The translations under genes and the position numbers were made by a program. 64,000 bases of DNA, from the NCBI RefSeq assembly GCF_034933565.1, contig NZ_JAYFNG010000029.1:21050-85049 (forward strand), in the 5' to 3' direction. The notes beneath the pieces were generated by a model. It had not been told where the DNA came from, did no database searches, and worked only from the letters and a program-made list of their open reading frames with translations. The stretch is from Raineyella sp034933565. GTDB taxonomy: Bacteria; Actinomycetota; Actinomycetes; Propionibacteriales; Propionibacteriaceae. Shown in pieces: positions 52,747 to 60,616 of this stretch (the stretch's first letter is position 1; every line of letters begins with the position of its first letter).

Positions 52747-54488
52747 AGCATCCCCTCAACCGGCTCCTCGTACGCCACCTCAGGCCGTACGGGTGGCACC
52801 TGCTCGGCGTCGTCGTGCTCCAGTTCGCCGCGACGATCGCCTCCCTCTTCCTGCCCACGCTCAACGCCACGATCATCGACAACGGCGTGGCGAAGGGCGA
52901 CACCCCCTACATCTGGAGCCACGGTGCCATCATGCTCGGCGTCAGCCTGGTCCAGGTCGGCTGCCAGATCGGCGCGGTGCTGCTCGGCAGCCTGGTGGCG
53001 ATGCGCTTCGGCCGTGACGTACGCGCGGCGATCTTCTCCCGGGTGCTGTCGTTCTCCTCGCGCGAGGTGAACCGGTTCGGCGCGCCGTCGCTGATCACCC
53101 GCAACACCAACGACGTCCAGCAGGTGCAGATGCTGGTGCTGATGACCTGCATCATGATCATCGGTGCCCCGATCACCATGGTCGGCGGCGTGGTGATGGC
53201 GCTGCGCAGCGACTGGCACATGTCCTGGCTGATCGTCGTCGCCGTGCTCGTGCTCGGCGTCAGTGTCGGCCTGCTGGTGAGCCGGATGGTGCCGCTCTTC
53301 CAGTCGATGCAGAAGCGGATCGACGTCCTCAACCGGGTGCTGCGCGAGCAGATCTCCGGCATCCGGGTGGTCCGCGCCTTCGTCCGCGAACCGTACGAGA
53401 CCGAGCGGTTCGCCGCCGCGAACGCCGACCTCACCCGGACCGCGCTGAGCGTCGGGCGGCTGATGGCCAGCATGTTCCCGGTGGTGATGCTCATCCTCAA
53501 CGTGTCGAGCGTCGCGGTGCTGTGGTTCGGCGCCTACCAGATCGAGGCCGGACGGATCCAGGTCGGCGGACTGACGGCGTTCCTGCAGTACCTGATGCAG
53601 ATCCTGATGAGCGGCATGATGGCCGTGATGATGCTGGTGATGGTGCCCCGCGCGGCCGTCTGCGCGGATCGCATCATGGAGGTGCTCGACACCGACAGCA
53701 CCGTCGTCCCGCCGGCCCACCCGGTCCGCGAGGTGCGTACGCACGGCACCGTGGCCCTGTCCGGGGTCGGCTTCACCTACCCCGGGGCGGACGCGCCGGT
53801 GCTGCAGGAGATCAGCTTCGCGATGGCCCCCGGCCGCACCACCGCGATCATCGGCTCCACCGGATCGGGCAAGACCACCCTGGTCGATCTGCTGCCGCGG
53901 CTGCACGACGCGACCGAGGGCACCGTCGAGGTGGACGGCGTCGACGTCCGCCGCCTCGAGCCGGACCTGCTGTGGAGCCGGATCGGGCTGGTGCCGCAGA
54001 AGCCGTACCTGTTCACCGGGACGGTGGCCAGCAACCTGCGCTACGGCAACCCCGATGCCACCGACGAGGAGCTGTGGCACGCCCTCGAGGTGGCCCAGGC
54101 CCGCGACTTCGTCGCGGAGATGCCCGGTGGCCTCGACGCCCCGATCGCCCAGGGCGGCACCAACGTGTCCGGCGGGCAGCGCCAACGCCTCTCGATCGCC
54201 CGGGCGCTGGTCCGCAGACCCGACCTGTACATCTTCGACGACTCGTTCTCGGCCCTGGACGTCACCACCGACGCGCGGTTGCGCGCCGCCCTGGCGGAGG
54301 AGACCGCGGACCGGGCGGTGCTGATCGTCGGTCAACGCGTGTCGACCATCGCCGGCGCCGACCAGATCCTGGTCCTCGAGGACGGCCGGATCGTCGGCCG
54401 CGGCACCCACGAGGAGCTGCTGGCCGACAACCCGACCTACCGGGAGATCGTCGAATCCCAGCTGAGCGCCGAGGAGGCCGCAGCATGA
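52743..54488 (+). CDS. ABC exporter subunit 1 (heterodimeric multidrug type, degenerate Walker B)
   Basis: 581 residues: six membrane helices (about 1-310) and an ATPase domain with Walker A GSTGSGKTT, Q-loop LVPQKPYLF, signature NVSGGQRQR and Walker B LYIFDDSFSALD. The residue after the Walker B Asp is Asp instead of the catalytic Glu, and the switch position reads VGQRVST with Gln instead of His. Both changes are typical of the non-canonical site in heterodimeric exporters. It pairs with the next gene. GTG at 52743 overlaps the TetR stop. Confidence 0.92.
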   Translation: MKHPLNRLLVRHLRPYGWHLLGVVVLQFAATIASLFLPTLNATIIDNGVAKGDTPYIWSHGAIMLGVSLVQVGCQIGAVLLGSLVAMRFGRDVRAAIFSRVLSFSSREVNRFGAPSLITRNTNDVQQVQMLVLMTCIMIIGAPITMVGGVVMALRSDWHMSWLIVVAVLVLGVSVGLLVSRMVPLFQSMQKRIDVLNRVLREQISGIRVVRAFVREPYETERFAAANADLTRTALSVGRLMASMFPVVMLILNVSSVAVLWFGAYQIEAGRIQVGGLTAFLQYLMQILMSGMMAVMMLVMVPRAAVCADRIMEVLDTDSTVVPPAHPVREVRTHGTVALSGVGFTYPGADAPVLQEISFAMAPGRTTAIIGSTGSGKTTLVDLLPRLHDATEGTVEVDGVDVRRLEPDLLWSRIGLVPQKPYLFTGTVASNLRYGNPDATDEELWHALEVAQARDFVAEMPGGLDAPIAQGGTNVSGGQRQRLSIARALVRRPDLYIFDDSFSALDVTTDARLRAALAEETADRAVLIVGQRVSTIAGADQILVLEDGRIVGRGTHEELLADNPTYREIVESQLSAEEAAA

Positions 54489-56632
54489 GCACCGCAGAGC
54501 CGGCCCGGTCCACGTCCACCTCCGCCGCGTCCACCTCCGCCGCACCGGCCCGGTCCACGTCCCGGTCCGCTCCGGGCGGCGGGGTCGCCGCCCCCGAGCG
54601 CCCGAAGTTCGGGCCCCAGGGCGGCCGTGGCCCCGGCGGCGGCCCCGGTCACATGATGGGTGGGCGCCCGGCCGAGAAGGCGACGAACTTCGGCCCCTCG
54701 CTGCGCCGGCTGCTCGGCCACCTGCGCCCGGAACGGGCGCTGATCGTGCTGGTGGTGGTGATGGCGGCGACCGGCGTGGCCTTCAACGTCATCGGCCCCA
54801 AGCTGATCGGCCACGCGACCGACATCATCTTCGCCGGCGTGATCGGCAAGTCGCTGCCGGCCACCGTCACCCAGGCCGGCCACACCGTCGCGGTGACCAA
54901 GGACATGGTGATCGAGGCGCTGCGGTCGTACGCCCAGGGCGGCCCGGCGATGCCCGGGTTCGGCGGCGGGGCGCTCACCCCGACCACCGCGGGCCGGTTC
55001 GCCGACATGCTGCAGAAGATGAACGTCGTCCCCGGTCAGGGCATCCGGTTCGAGGACCTGGCGGCCGTGCTCGGGCTGGCGCTCGGCCTGTACGCCCTGT
55101 CCGGCATCCTGATGTGGGGGCAGGCCTACATCCTCAACGGCGTCGTGCAGCGTTCGGTCTACCGGCTGCGCGAACAGGTCGCCGGCAAGATCAACCGGCT
55201 GCCGCTGTCGTACTTCGACCGGCAGCCCCGCGGTGAGCTGCTCAGCCGGGTCACCAACGACATCGACAACGTCGCCCAGTCGCTGCAGCAGACGCTGTCC
55301 CAGCTGCTCAACGGCCTGCTGACGATCATCGGGGTGGGCGTGATGATGTTCGTCGTCTCCCCGGTGCTCGGCGCGATCGCCATCGCCGCGATCCCGGTCT
55401 CGGTGGTGCTGGTCTCGATCATCGGCAAGCAGTCGCAGAAGCAGTTCGTGCTCAACTGGCGCTACACCGGTGAGCTCAACGGCCGGATCGAGGAGGCCTA
55501 CACCGGCCACGCGCTGGTCAAGGTGTTCGGCCGCCAGCGCGAGGTGGAGGCCGAGTTCGCGGAGAGCAACGACCGGCTCTACAGCGCCGGCTTCCGGGCC
55601 CAGTTCATCTCCGGCATCATCATGCCGACGATGTTCTTCGTCGGGAACCTGTCGTACGTCCTGGTCGCGGTGGTCGGCGGGCTGCGGGTCGCCAGCGGCC
55701 AGATGCAGCTCGGCGACGTGCAGGCGTTCATCCAGTACAGCCGGATGTTCACCCAGCCGATCACCCAGGTCGCCTCGATGGCCAACCTGCTGCAGTCCGG
55801 GGTCGCCTCGGCCGAGCGCGTCTTCGAGGTGCTCGACGCCGAGGAGGAGCCGGCGGACCGCGACGGCCGGCTCAACCCGACCCGCGGCCGGGTCGAGTTC
55901 GAGTCGATCGACTTCTCCTACGATCCGGACCAGCCGCTGATCACCGACCTCTCCCTGGTCGCCGAGCCGGGCCACACGATCGCGATCGTCGGGCCGACCG
56001 GCGCCGGCAAGACCACCCTGGTGAACCTGATCATGCGGTTCTACGAGCTGCAGGCCGGCCGGATCACCCTGGACGGGGTGGACATCACCTCGGTGCCCCG
56101 CCGTGAGCTGCGCCGCAACATCGGCATGGTGCTGCAGGACACCTGGCTGTTCCACGGCACCATCCGGGACAACATCGCCTACGGCCGCCCCGAGGCGACC
56201 GAGGAGGAGATCCTGGCCGCCGCCCGGGCCACCTACGTCGACCGCTTCGTGCACTCCCTGCCGGAGGGCTACGACACGGTGATCGACGAGGAGGGCAGCA
56301 ACATCTCCGCGGGCGAGAAGCAGCTGCTGACGATCGCCCGGGCGTTCCTGGCCGACCCGGCGCTGCTGATCCTCGACGAGGCGACCAGCTCGGTCGACAC
56401 CCGCACCGAGTTGCTGGTGCAGCGCGCGATGGGCGCCCTGCGCAAGGACCGGACCAGCTTCGTCATCGCCCACCGGCTCAGCACGATCCGCGACGCCGAC
56501 ACCATCCTGGTGATGGAGCACGGCCGGATCGTCGAGCAGGGCAACCACCGCGAGCTGCTCGCCCGCGAGGGCGCCTATTACCGGCTCTACCGCTCGCAGT
56601 TCGAGGGGGCGATCGAGGCGGAGGTCGGCTGA
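54485..56632 (+). CDS. ABC exporter subunit 2 (canonical ATPase site)
   Basis: 715 residues. A disordered N-terminus of about 75 residues (Ser/Thr/Ala then Gly/Pro) precedes six membrane helices and an ATPase domain with Walker A GPTGAGKTT, signature NISAGEKQL and Walker B ALLILDEATSSVD with the catalytic Glu, and switch His in IAHRLST. A periplasmic-like insertion (about 110-180) lies between helices 1 and 2. It forms the exporter with subunit 1. ATG overlaps the previous stop by four bases. Confidence 0.92.
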   Translation: MSTAEPARSTSTSAASTSAAPARSTSRSAPGGGVAAPERPKFGPQGGRGPGGGPGHMMGGRPAEKATNFGPSLRRLLGHLRPERALIVLVVVMAATGVAFNVIGPKLIGHATDIIFAGVIGKSLPATVTQAGHTVAVTKDMVIEALRSYAQGGPAMPGFGGGALTPTTAGRFADMLQKMNVVPGQGIRFEDLAAVLGLALGLYALSGILMWGQAYILNGVVQRSVYRLREQVAGKINRLPLSYFDRQPRGELLSRVTNDIDNVAQSLQQTLSQLLNGLLTIIGVGVMMFVVSPVLGAIAIAAIPVSVVLVSIIGKQSQKQFVLNWRYTGELNGRIEEAYTGHALVKVFGRQREVEAEFAESNDRLYSAGFRAQFISGIIMPTMFFVGNLSYVLVAVVGGLRVASGQMQLGDVQAFIQYSRMFTQPITQVASMANLLQSGVASAERVFEVLDAEEEPADRDGRLNPTRGRVEFESIDFSYDPDQPLITDLSLVAEPGHTIAIVGPTGAGKTTLVNLIMRFYELQAGRITLDGVDITSVPRRELRRNIGMVLQDTWLFHGTIRDNIAYGRPEATEEEILAAARATYVDRFVHSLPEGYDTVIDEEGSNISAGEKQLLTIARAFLADPALLILDEATSSVDTRTELLVQRAMGALRKDRTSFVIAHRLSTIRDADTILVMEHGRIVEQGNHRELLAREGAYYRLYRSQFEGAIEAEVG

Positions 56633-56787
56633 CCGACCCGCCGGGCAACGCCGGCCGGCTCGGACCACTCCGGTCGGGCGGGTGTCACCAGCGCCGACCC
56701 GGCGGACGGCCGCTGCGGTCCGGGGACGTACGCTCACGTACGTACCCCGGACCGTTCCGTATCCGGCGATCCCCGATTTGCGTCCGG

Positions 56788-56803
56788 ATACCCCCGGGGG
56801 CAT
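56788..56803. promoter_or_regulatory. CsoR/CstR-type operator before the sulfur-response genes
   Basis: ATACCCCCGGGGGCAT, a near-perfect palindrome of the TACCCC...GGGGTA class bound by CsoR-family repressors, 40 bases before the 57-residue gene. It closely resembles the site at 60206 before the regulator gene itself. Confidence 0.75.
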
Positions 56804-56842
56804 TATGGAGGAGTTCCCACCCCTCCCGAAGGAGAAATACCC

Positions 56843-57016
56843 ATGTGCCGTCCCGTCACCTGCTCGTCCTGCGGCAAGACCACCTGGGCCGGTTGCGGCC
56901 AGCACGTCGCCGCGGTCAAGGCCTCCGTCCCGGCCGGCCAGTGGTGCACCTGCGACCGGAACGCGACCTCGGGCTCGTCGACCTCCGGCGGCTTCATGTC
57001 CTTCTTCCGCCGCTGA
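56843..57016 (+). CDS. Small cysteine-rich protein (57 residues)
   Basis: Starts MCRPVTCSSCGKTTWAGCG and continues with GQHVAAVKASVPAGQWCTC, then a Ser/Gly stretch and MSFFRR. Six Cys, with C-x4-C-x2-C and later C-x-C pairs plus a His, suggest a zinc- or sulfur-binding knuckle. The ATG has AAGGAG eight bases upstream. It is the first gene after the CstR-type operator and lies 21 bases before the CoA-disulfide reductase/rhodanese gene, so a role in persulfide handling is likely but untested. Confidence 0.8.
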   Translation: MCRPVTCSSCGKTTWAGCGQHVAAVKASVPAGQWCTCDRNATSGSSTSGGFMSFFRR

Positions 57017-57037
57017 GAACGGGAGCGCACCGCATCC

Positions 57038-58726
57038 ATGTCTGATCGTTCCCGCAAGGTCGTCATCGTCGGCGGCGTCGCCGGCGGTATGTCCGCCGCG
57101 ACCCGACTGCGCCGCCTCGACGAGCAGGCCGAGATCGTCGTCTTCGAGCGCAGCTGGTACGTCTCGTTCGCCAACTGCGGCCTGCCCTACCACGTGGGCG
57201 GCGTGATCGAGGACCGCCAGGCCCTGCTCCTGCAGACCCCCGAGTCGCTGGGCCGCCGGTTCGGCATCGACGTCCGGGTCGGCCACGAGGTCGTGGCGAT
57301 CGACCGGGCCGCGAAGCTGGTGACGGTGCGCAACCTCAACACCGACCGGGTCACCACCGAGTCGTACGACACCCTGGTGCTCTCCCCCGGTGCCTCCCCC
57401 TTCGTCCCGGACATCCCGGGCAAGGAGCGGGCCCTCACCCTGCGCAACATCGCCGATGTCGACGAGATGGTCGCCGCGGTGGCGCGCAAGCCGCACACCG
57501 CCGTGGTGATCGGCGGCGGGTTCATCGGCGTCGAGCTCGCCGAGAACCTGCAGCGGCGCGGGATCGACGTGACGATCATCGAGCTCGCCGACCAGATCCT
57601 GCCGCCGCTGGATCCCGAGATGGCCGCGTACGTCGCCCAGGATCTGGTCGACAACGGCATCGATGTGGTCACCGGCAGCCAGGCGACCGTCATCGGCGAG
57701 GACACCGTCACGCTGGCCTCCGGTGAGCAGATCCCGGCCGACCTGGTGGTGATGTCCATCGGCGTACGGCCCGACTCGCACCTGGCCGCCGATGCCGGCC
57801 TCGATGTCAACCCGCGCGGCGGCATCGTCGTCGACGAGTTCCAGCGGACCTCCGACCCGGACATCTTCGCCGTCGGCGATGCGGCCGAGAAGCGCGATGC
57901 GCTCACCGGCGACGCGGCCATGGTGCCGCTGGCCCAGACCGCCAACCGGCACGGCCGGCTGGTCGCCGACGTGATCGCCGGGCGTCGGACCACCTCGAAG
58001 CCGGTGCTCGGCACCGCCATCGTCGGGGTCTTCGACCTGATGGCCGCCTCGGTCGGCTGGAACGAGAAGCGGCTGCGCGCCGCGGGCCGCCACTACCGGG
58101 CCATCCACGCCCACCCGGGCTCGCACGCCGGCTACTACCCCGGCGCCGAGACGCTGCACCTGAAGCTGCTGGTCGACGCGGACACCGACGAGATCCTCGG
58201 CGCCCAGGCGATCGGCAAGGACGGCGCCGACAAGCGGATCGACGTCATCGCCACGGCGATGCGCGGGGGGCTCAAGGGCGCCGACCTGGCCGACCTCGAG
58301 CTCGCGTACGCCCCGCAGTTCGGCTCCGCGAAGGACCCGATCAACATGCTCGGGTTCATCGACGACAACGTGGTGAACGGCCAGTCCGAGCTGGTCCAGT
58401 GGCACGAGGTCGAGGCCGCCCAGCGGGCCGGCACGCCGCTGATCGACGTCCGCACGCCCGGCGAGTTCCGCCGCGGCCACATCCCGGGCTCGATCAACCT
58501 GCCCGTCGACGAACTGCGCGACCGGCTCGACGAGGTGCCGCACGGCGAGGTGCTGATCACCTGCCAGGTGGGCCTGCGCGGCCACGTGGCCGAGCGGATC
58601 CTGCGCCAGGCCGGCCACCACGTCCGGAACCTGACCGGCGGTTACCAGACCTGGTCCACCGCCACCCGGCCGATCGCCCGGCCGGCCTGGAGCGAGACCC
58701 CGGCCGAGGTCGAGGCGGCTCGCTGA
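57038..58726 (+). CDS. CoA-disulfide/CoA-persulfide reductase with C-terminal rhodanese domain
   Basis: 562 residues. FAD-binding start VVIVGGVAGGMSAATRLRR, active Cys47 in SFANCGLPYHVGG, NAD site VVIGGGFIGVELAENL, FAD site DIFAVGDAAEKRD, dimer domain, then a rhodanese domain from about 455 (LIDVRTPGEFRRGHIPGSINLP) with catalytic Cys509 in ITCQVGLRGH. Such fusions reduce CoA polysulfides or persulfides and take part in reactive sulfur detoxification. Downstream of the operator at 56788 and the small Cys-rich gene, and near a CstR-like regulator. Confidence 0.92.
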   Translation: MSDRSRKVVIVGGVAGGMSAATRLRRLDEQAEIVVFERSWYVSFANCGLPYHVGGVIEDRQALLLQTPESLGRRFGIDVRVGHEVVAIDRAAKLVTVRNLNTDRVTTESYDTLVLSPGASPFVPDIPGKERALTLRNIADVDEMVAAVARKPHTAVVIGGGFIGVELAENLQRRGIDVTIIELADQILPPLDPEMAAYVAQDLVDNGIDVVTGSQATVIGEDTVTLASGEQIPADLVVMSIGVRPDSHLAADAGLDVNPRGGIVVDEFQRTSDPDIFAVGDAAEKRDALTGDAAMVPLAQTANRHGRLVADVIAGRRTTSKPVLGTAIVGVFDLMAASVGWNEKRLRAAGRHYRAIHAHPGSHAGYYPGAETLHLKLLVDADTDEILGAQAIGKDGADKRIDVIATAMRGGLKGADLADLELAYAPQFGSAKDPINMLGFIDDNVVNGQSELVQWHEVEAAQRAGTPLIDVRTPGEFRRGHIPGSINLPVDELRDRLDEVPHGEVLITCQVGLRGHVAERILRQAGHHVRNLTGGYQTWSTATRPIARPAWSETPAEVEAAR

Positions 58727-58784
58727 CAGACCTGCGTGGGGACGCCGCATCCAACCACTGCCCCGCGGCGCCCCACCAGCAACA

Positions 58785-58825
58785 CCGACGGCCCCGTCAC
58801 GAGTGACTCGTGGTGGGGCCGTCGG
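58785..58825 (+). terminator. Long GC-rich hairpin after the reductase gene
   Basis: CCGACGGCCCC pairs with GGGGCCGTCGG, and a nested CACGAG-TGA-CTCGTG stem fills the loop, giving a long near-continuous hairpin 58 bases after the stop. There is no T-run, so it may be a factor-independent terminator of the GC-rich type or a bidirectional structure. It overlaps the stop codon of the gnd remnant. Confidence 0.65.
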
Positions 58826-59010
58826 CGTGCGGGCGGACCGGGTGCCCGCCGAACTGGTGGCGCAGCGCCGCGACCATCCGCATCGTCGGGCTGTTCTGCT
58901 GGCGCGAGGAGAAGCGCGAACAGCACGGCCGCGGTGACCGGCATCGGCACTGCGTGGTCCACCGCCTCCTGCAGCGTCCAGCGCCCCTCGCCCGAGTCGG
59001 TGGCGTACGC
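58797..59010 (-). pseudogene. 6-phosphogluconate dehydrogenase, 3'-end remnant with a frameshift
   Basis: On the minus strand, LEAYATDSGEGRWTLQEAVD and HAVPMPVTAAVLFA are followed, after a frame change near 58912-58918, by RFSSRQQNSPTMRMVAALRH and QFGGHP. Together these are the C-terminal part of decarboxylating 6-phosphogluconate dehydrogenase (Gnd). About two bases are missing at the frame break. The rest of the gene is replaced from about 59010 by the gntR remnant on the other strand, so this is a deletion scar. Confidence 0.8.
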
Positions 59011-59642
59011 CTCGAGGCCATCGAGACCGGGTTCGGGGTCTCCCGGACGGTAGCCCGTGAGGCGACCCGCTCCTCGAGGCGATGGGGCTGGTGAGCACGA
59101 TGCGCCGTCGGGGGATCGTCGCCCTGAGGTCGTCCGAGTGGCACGTCCTGGACACCACCCTGATCGACTGGCGCCTGCACTCGACCGAGCGCCGCGAGCA
59201 GCTCACCTCACTGACCCAACTCCGGCTGGCCGTCGAGCCGGCCGCTGTCCACGGGATGGCGCTGTCGGCCTCGATCCACGACCGGGCGCTGCTGCTGCCG
59301 CTGGCTGCCGAGATGCGCCGTACGGGTGAGGCCGGACTGGCCCAGGAGTTCCTGCAGCTGGACATCGAGTTCCACCGCCTGATCCTCACCAACAGCGGCA
59401 ACGAACTGTTCGCGGCGCTCAGCGCGCAGGTGGCCTCCGTGCTGGCGGGTCGCTCGGAATTCGGCCTGATGCCGACGCGGCCCAAGCCTGAGGCGCTCGA
59501 CGCCCACGAGGAAGTCGCCGAGGCGGTCTTCCGCGGCGACGCGAAGGCGGCGATGCAGCTGATCCTCGACGAGGTCGACCGGACGCTGACCGAGCTGCGC
59601 GAGCAGCAGGGGCGCGATGCCCGGCCAGCGGCCAGTACCTGA
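59008..59642 (+). pseudogene. GntR/FCD-family regulator, truncated and frameshifted
   Basis: RLEAIETGFGVSRTVARE is the end of a GntR winged helix. The frame then breaks near 59068-59074 (one base missing) and continues from about 59076 as LLEAMGLVSTMRRRGIVAL and an FCD ligand domain (DWRLHSTERREQLTSLTQLR, AVEPAAV, DIEFHRLIL, DAHEEVAEAV). An ATG at 59082 could make a 186-residue protein without the DNA-binding half. FCD regulators of this type often sit beside gnd and gluconate kinase genes, matching the gnd remnant fused to its 5' side. Confidence 0.75.
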
Positions 59643-59789
59643 CCCGCGACCCTGACCTGACCCAAGTGCTCGGCTCATGGCCCGGCCTGACCCACGGCGC
59701 TCCGCTCATGGCCCGGCCCCCGCCCGCCCCGTCGCCGGTGAGCCTGACGTACGCCCTTGCCAGCAGCCGAGTCGGACGTACGGCGCCTG

Positions 59790-59833
59790 CTCGTAGCCGA
59801 ACAACGGCACCCTCGTAGCCGAACAACGGCACC
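59790..59833. repeat. Two copies of a 22-base unit
   Basis: CTCGTAGCCGAACAACGGCAC occurs at 59790 and again at 59812. A GGCTCATGGCCCGGCC-type doublet lies nearby (59670-59720). The 270-base gap has no gene. Confidence 0.85.
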
Positions 59834-59914
59834 ACCGCCAGGTGCCTCGGGCCGCTGCATGTCGGGACCTACCGGCCTGCCGGGACGACTGCGGTCCTCA
59901 GCGCTCCCGGGATC

Positions 59915-60172
59915 TCAGGCGAGGGAGAGGAAGAGCTTCTCCATCTTGGAGGTGTCGAGATTGCCGTCGTCGGCGATGACGCACTGGCGCATACCGGCGG
60001 CGACCACGGCGAATCCGGCGCGATCGAGAGCCTTCGCGACAGCGGCGATCTGCGTGACGACCTCCTCGCAGTCGCGGCCCTCCTCCAGCATGTCGATGAT
60101 GCCGTTGAGCTGACCCCGGGCCCGCTTCAGACGATTGACGACAGGACGCATGTCCTGGCCGGGCAGCTCCAT
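59915..60172 (-). CDS. cstR: CsoR-family repressor, CstR-like persulfide sensor
   Basis: 85-residue all-helical DUF156 protein: VVNRLKRARGQLNGIIDMLE, then RDCEEVVTQIAAV and MRQCVIAD. Cys35 and Cys64 are spaced 29 residues apart like Cys31 and Cys60 of CstR and Cys36 and Cys65 of CsoR, but the copper-ligand His of CsoR is Gly60 here. That favours a persulfide sensor over a copper sensor. The neighbouring CoA-disulfide reductase/rhodanese and matching operators support this. ATG at 60172 has AAGGAG upstream. Assignment within the family is inference. Confidence 0.85.
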   Translation of the reverse strand: MELPGQDMRPVVNRLKRARGQLNGIIDMLEEGRDCEEVVTQIAAVAKALDRAGFAVVAAGMRQCVIADDGNLDTSKMEKLFLSLA

Positions 60173-60205
60173 GGGGGTCTCCTTCTCGCACTCTGCATCC
60201 GAATA

Positions 60206-60223
60206 ATACCCCCACGGGGATAC
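60206..60223. promoter_or_regulatory. CsoR/CstR-type operator before the regulator gene
   Basis: ATACCCCCACGGGGATAC lies 34 bases before the cstR ATG, with an AATAAT stretch beside it. It resembles the site at 56788, consistent with autoregulation. Confidence 0.75.
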
Positions 60224-60309
60224 GGAACGCGAAAACGTCGCCGGGGGGCGTACGACACCTCGGCATCGTCACCCGCCAGACAGCCGACCCGGGCTGGCCG
60301 GGCCGGGCT

Positions 60310-60545
60310 GGCCGGGCCCCTTTTGCCCCGGTCTCCCTTGGCCCCGGCCCCTCCTCCTCGCCCCTGCCCCCGGACCCTGCCTCTTCCCCTGACTCCTGCG
60401 CCCTGACTCTGCATCCCGGACCCTGCGCCCTGACTCTGCCTCCTGCGCCCTGACTCTGCACCCCGCCCCCTGCCTACCCTGGCCGCGATCCCTGCCCCCG
60501 GACCCTGCCCCCTGACGCTTGCCACTGGCCACTGGCCACTGGCCA
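60310..60545. repeat. Simple C/T-rich repeats and GGCCACT array
   Basis: Imperfect CCTGCGCCCTGACTCTGC units (about 60400-60470) are followed by CCACTGGCCACTGGCCACTG near 60518-60545. Open frames through the region are repeat-derived and not credible genes. Confidence 0.8.
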
Positions 60546-60616
60546 CAACAGTGGCCCTACAAGGAAAATCGTTCAGATATTCGAAATTGTCAGAGCCTGA
60601 TCGTAGCGTTGTGGAC

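Noticed and set aside
54437..59665. A minus-strand open frame of more than 1,700 codons
   Set aside because: It lies opposite the ABC exporter and CoA-disulfide reductase genes, with composition produced by reading their codons backwards. No domain is visible.
59915..60172. Copper-sensing CsoR identity for the DUF156 regulator
   Set aside because: The copper-ligand His of CsoR is replaced by Gly60, and the neighbours are sulfur enzymes rather than copper exporters, so a CstR-like role fits better.
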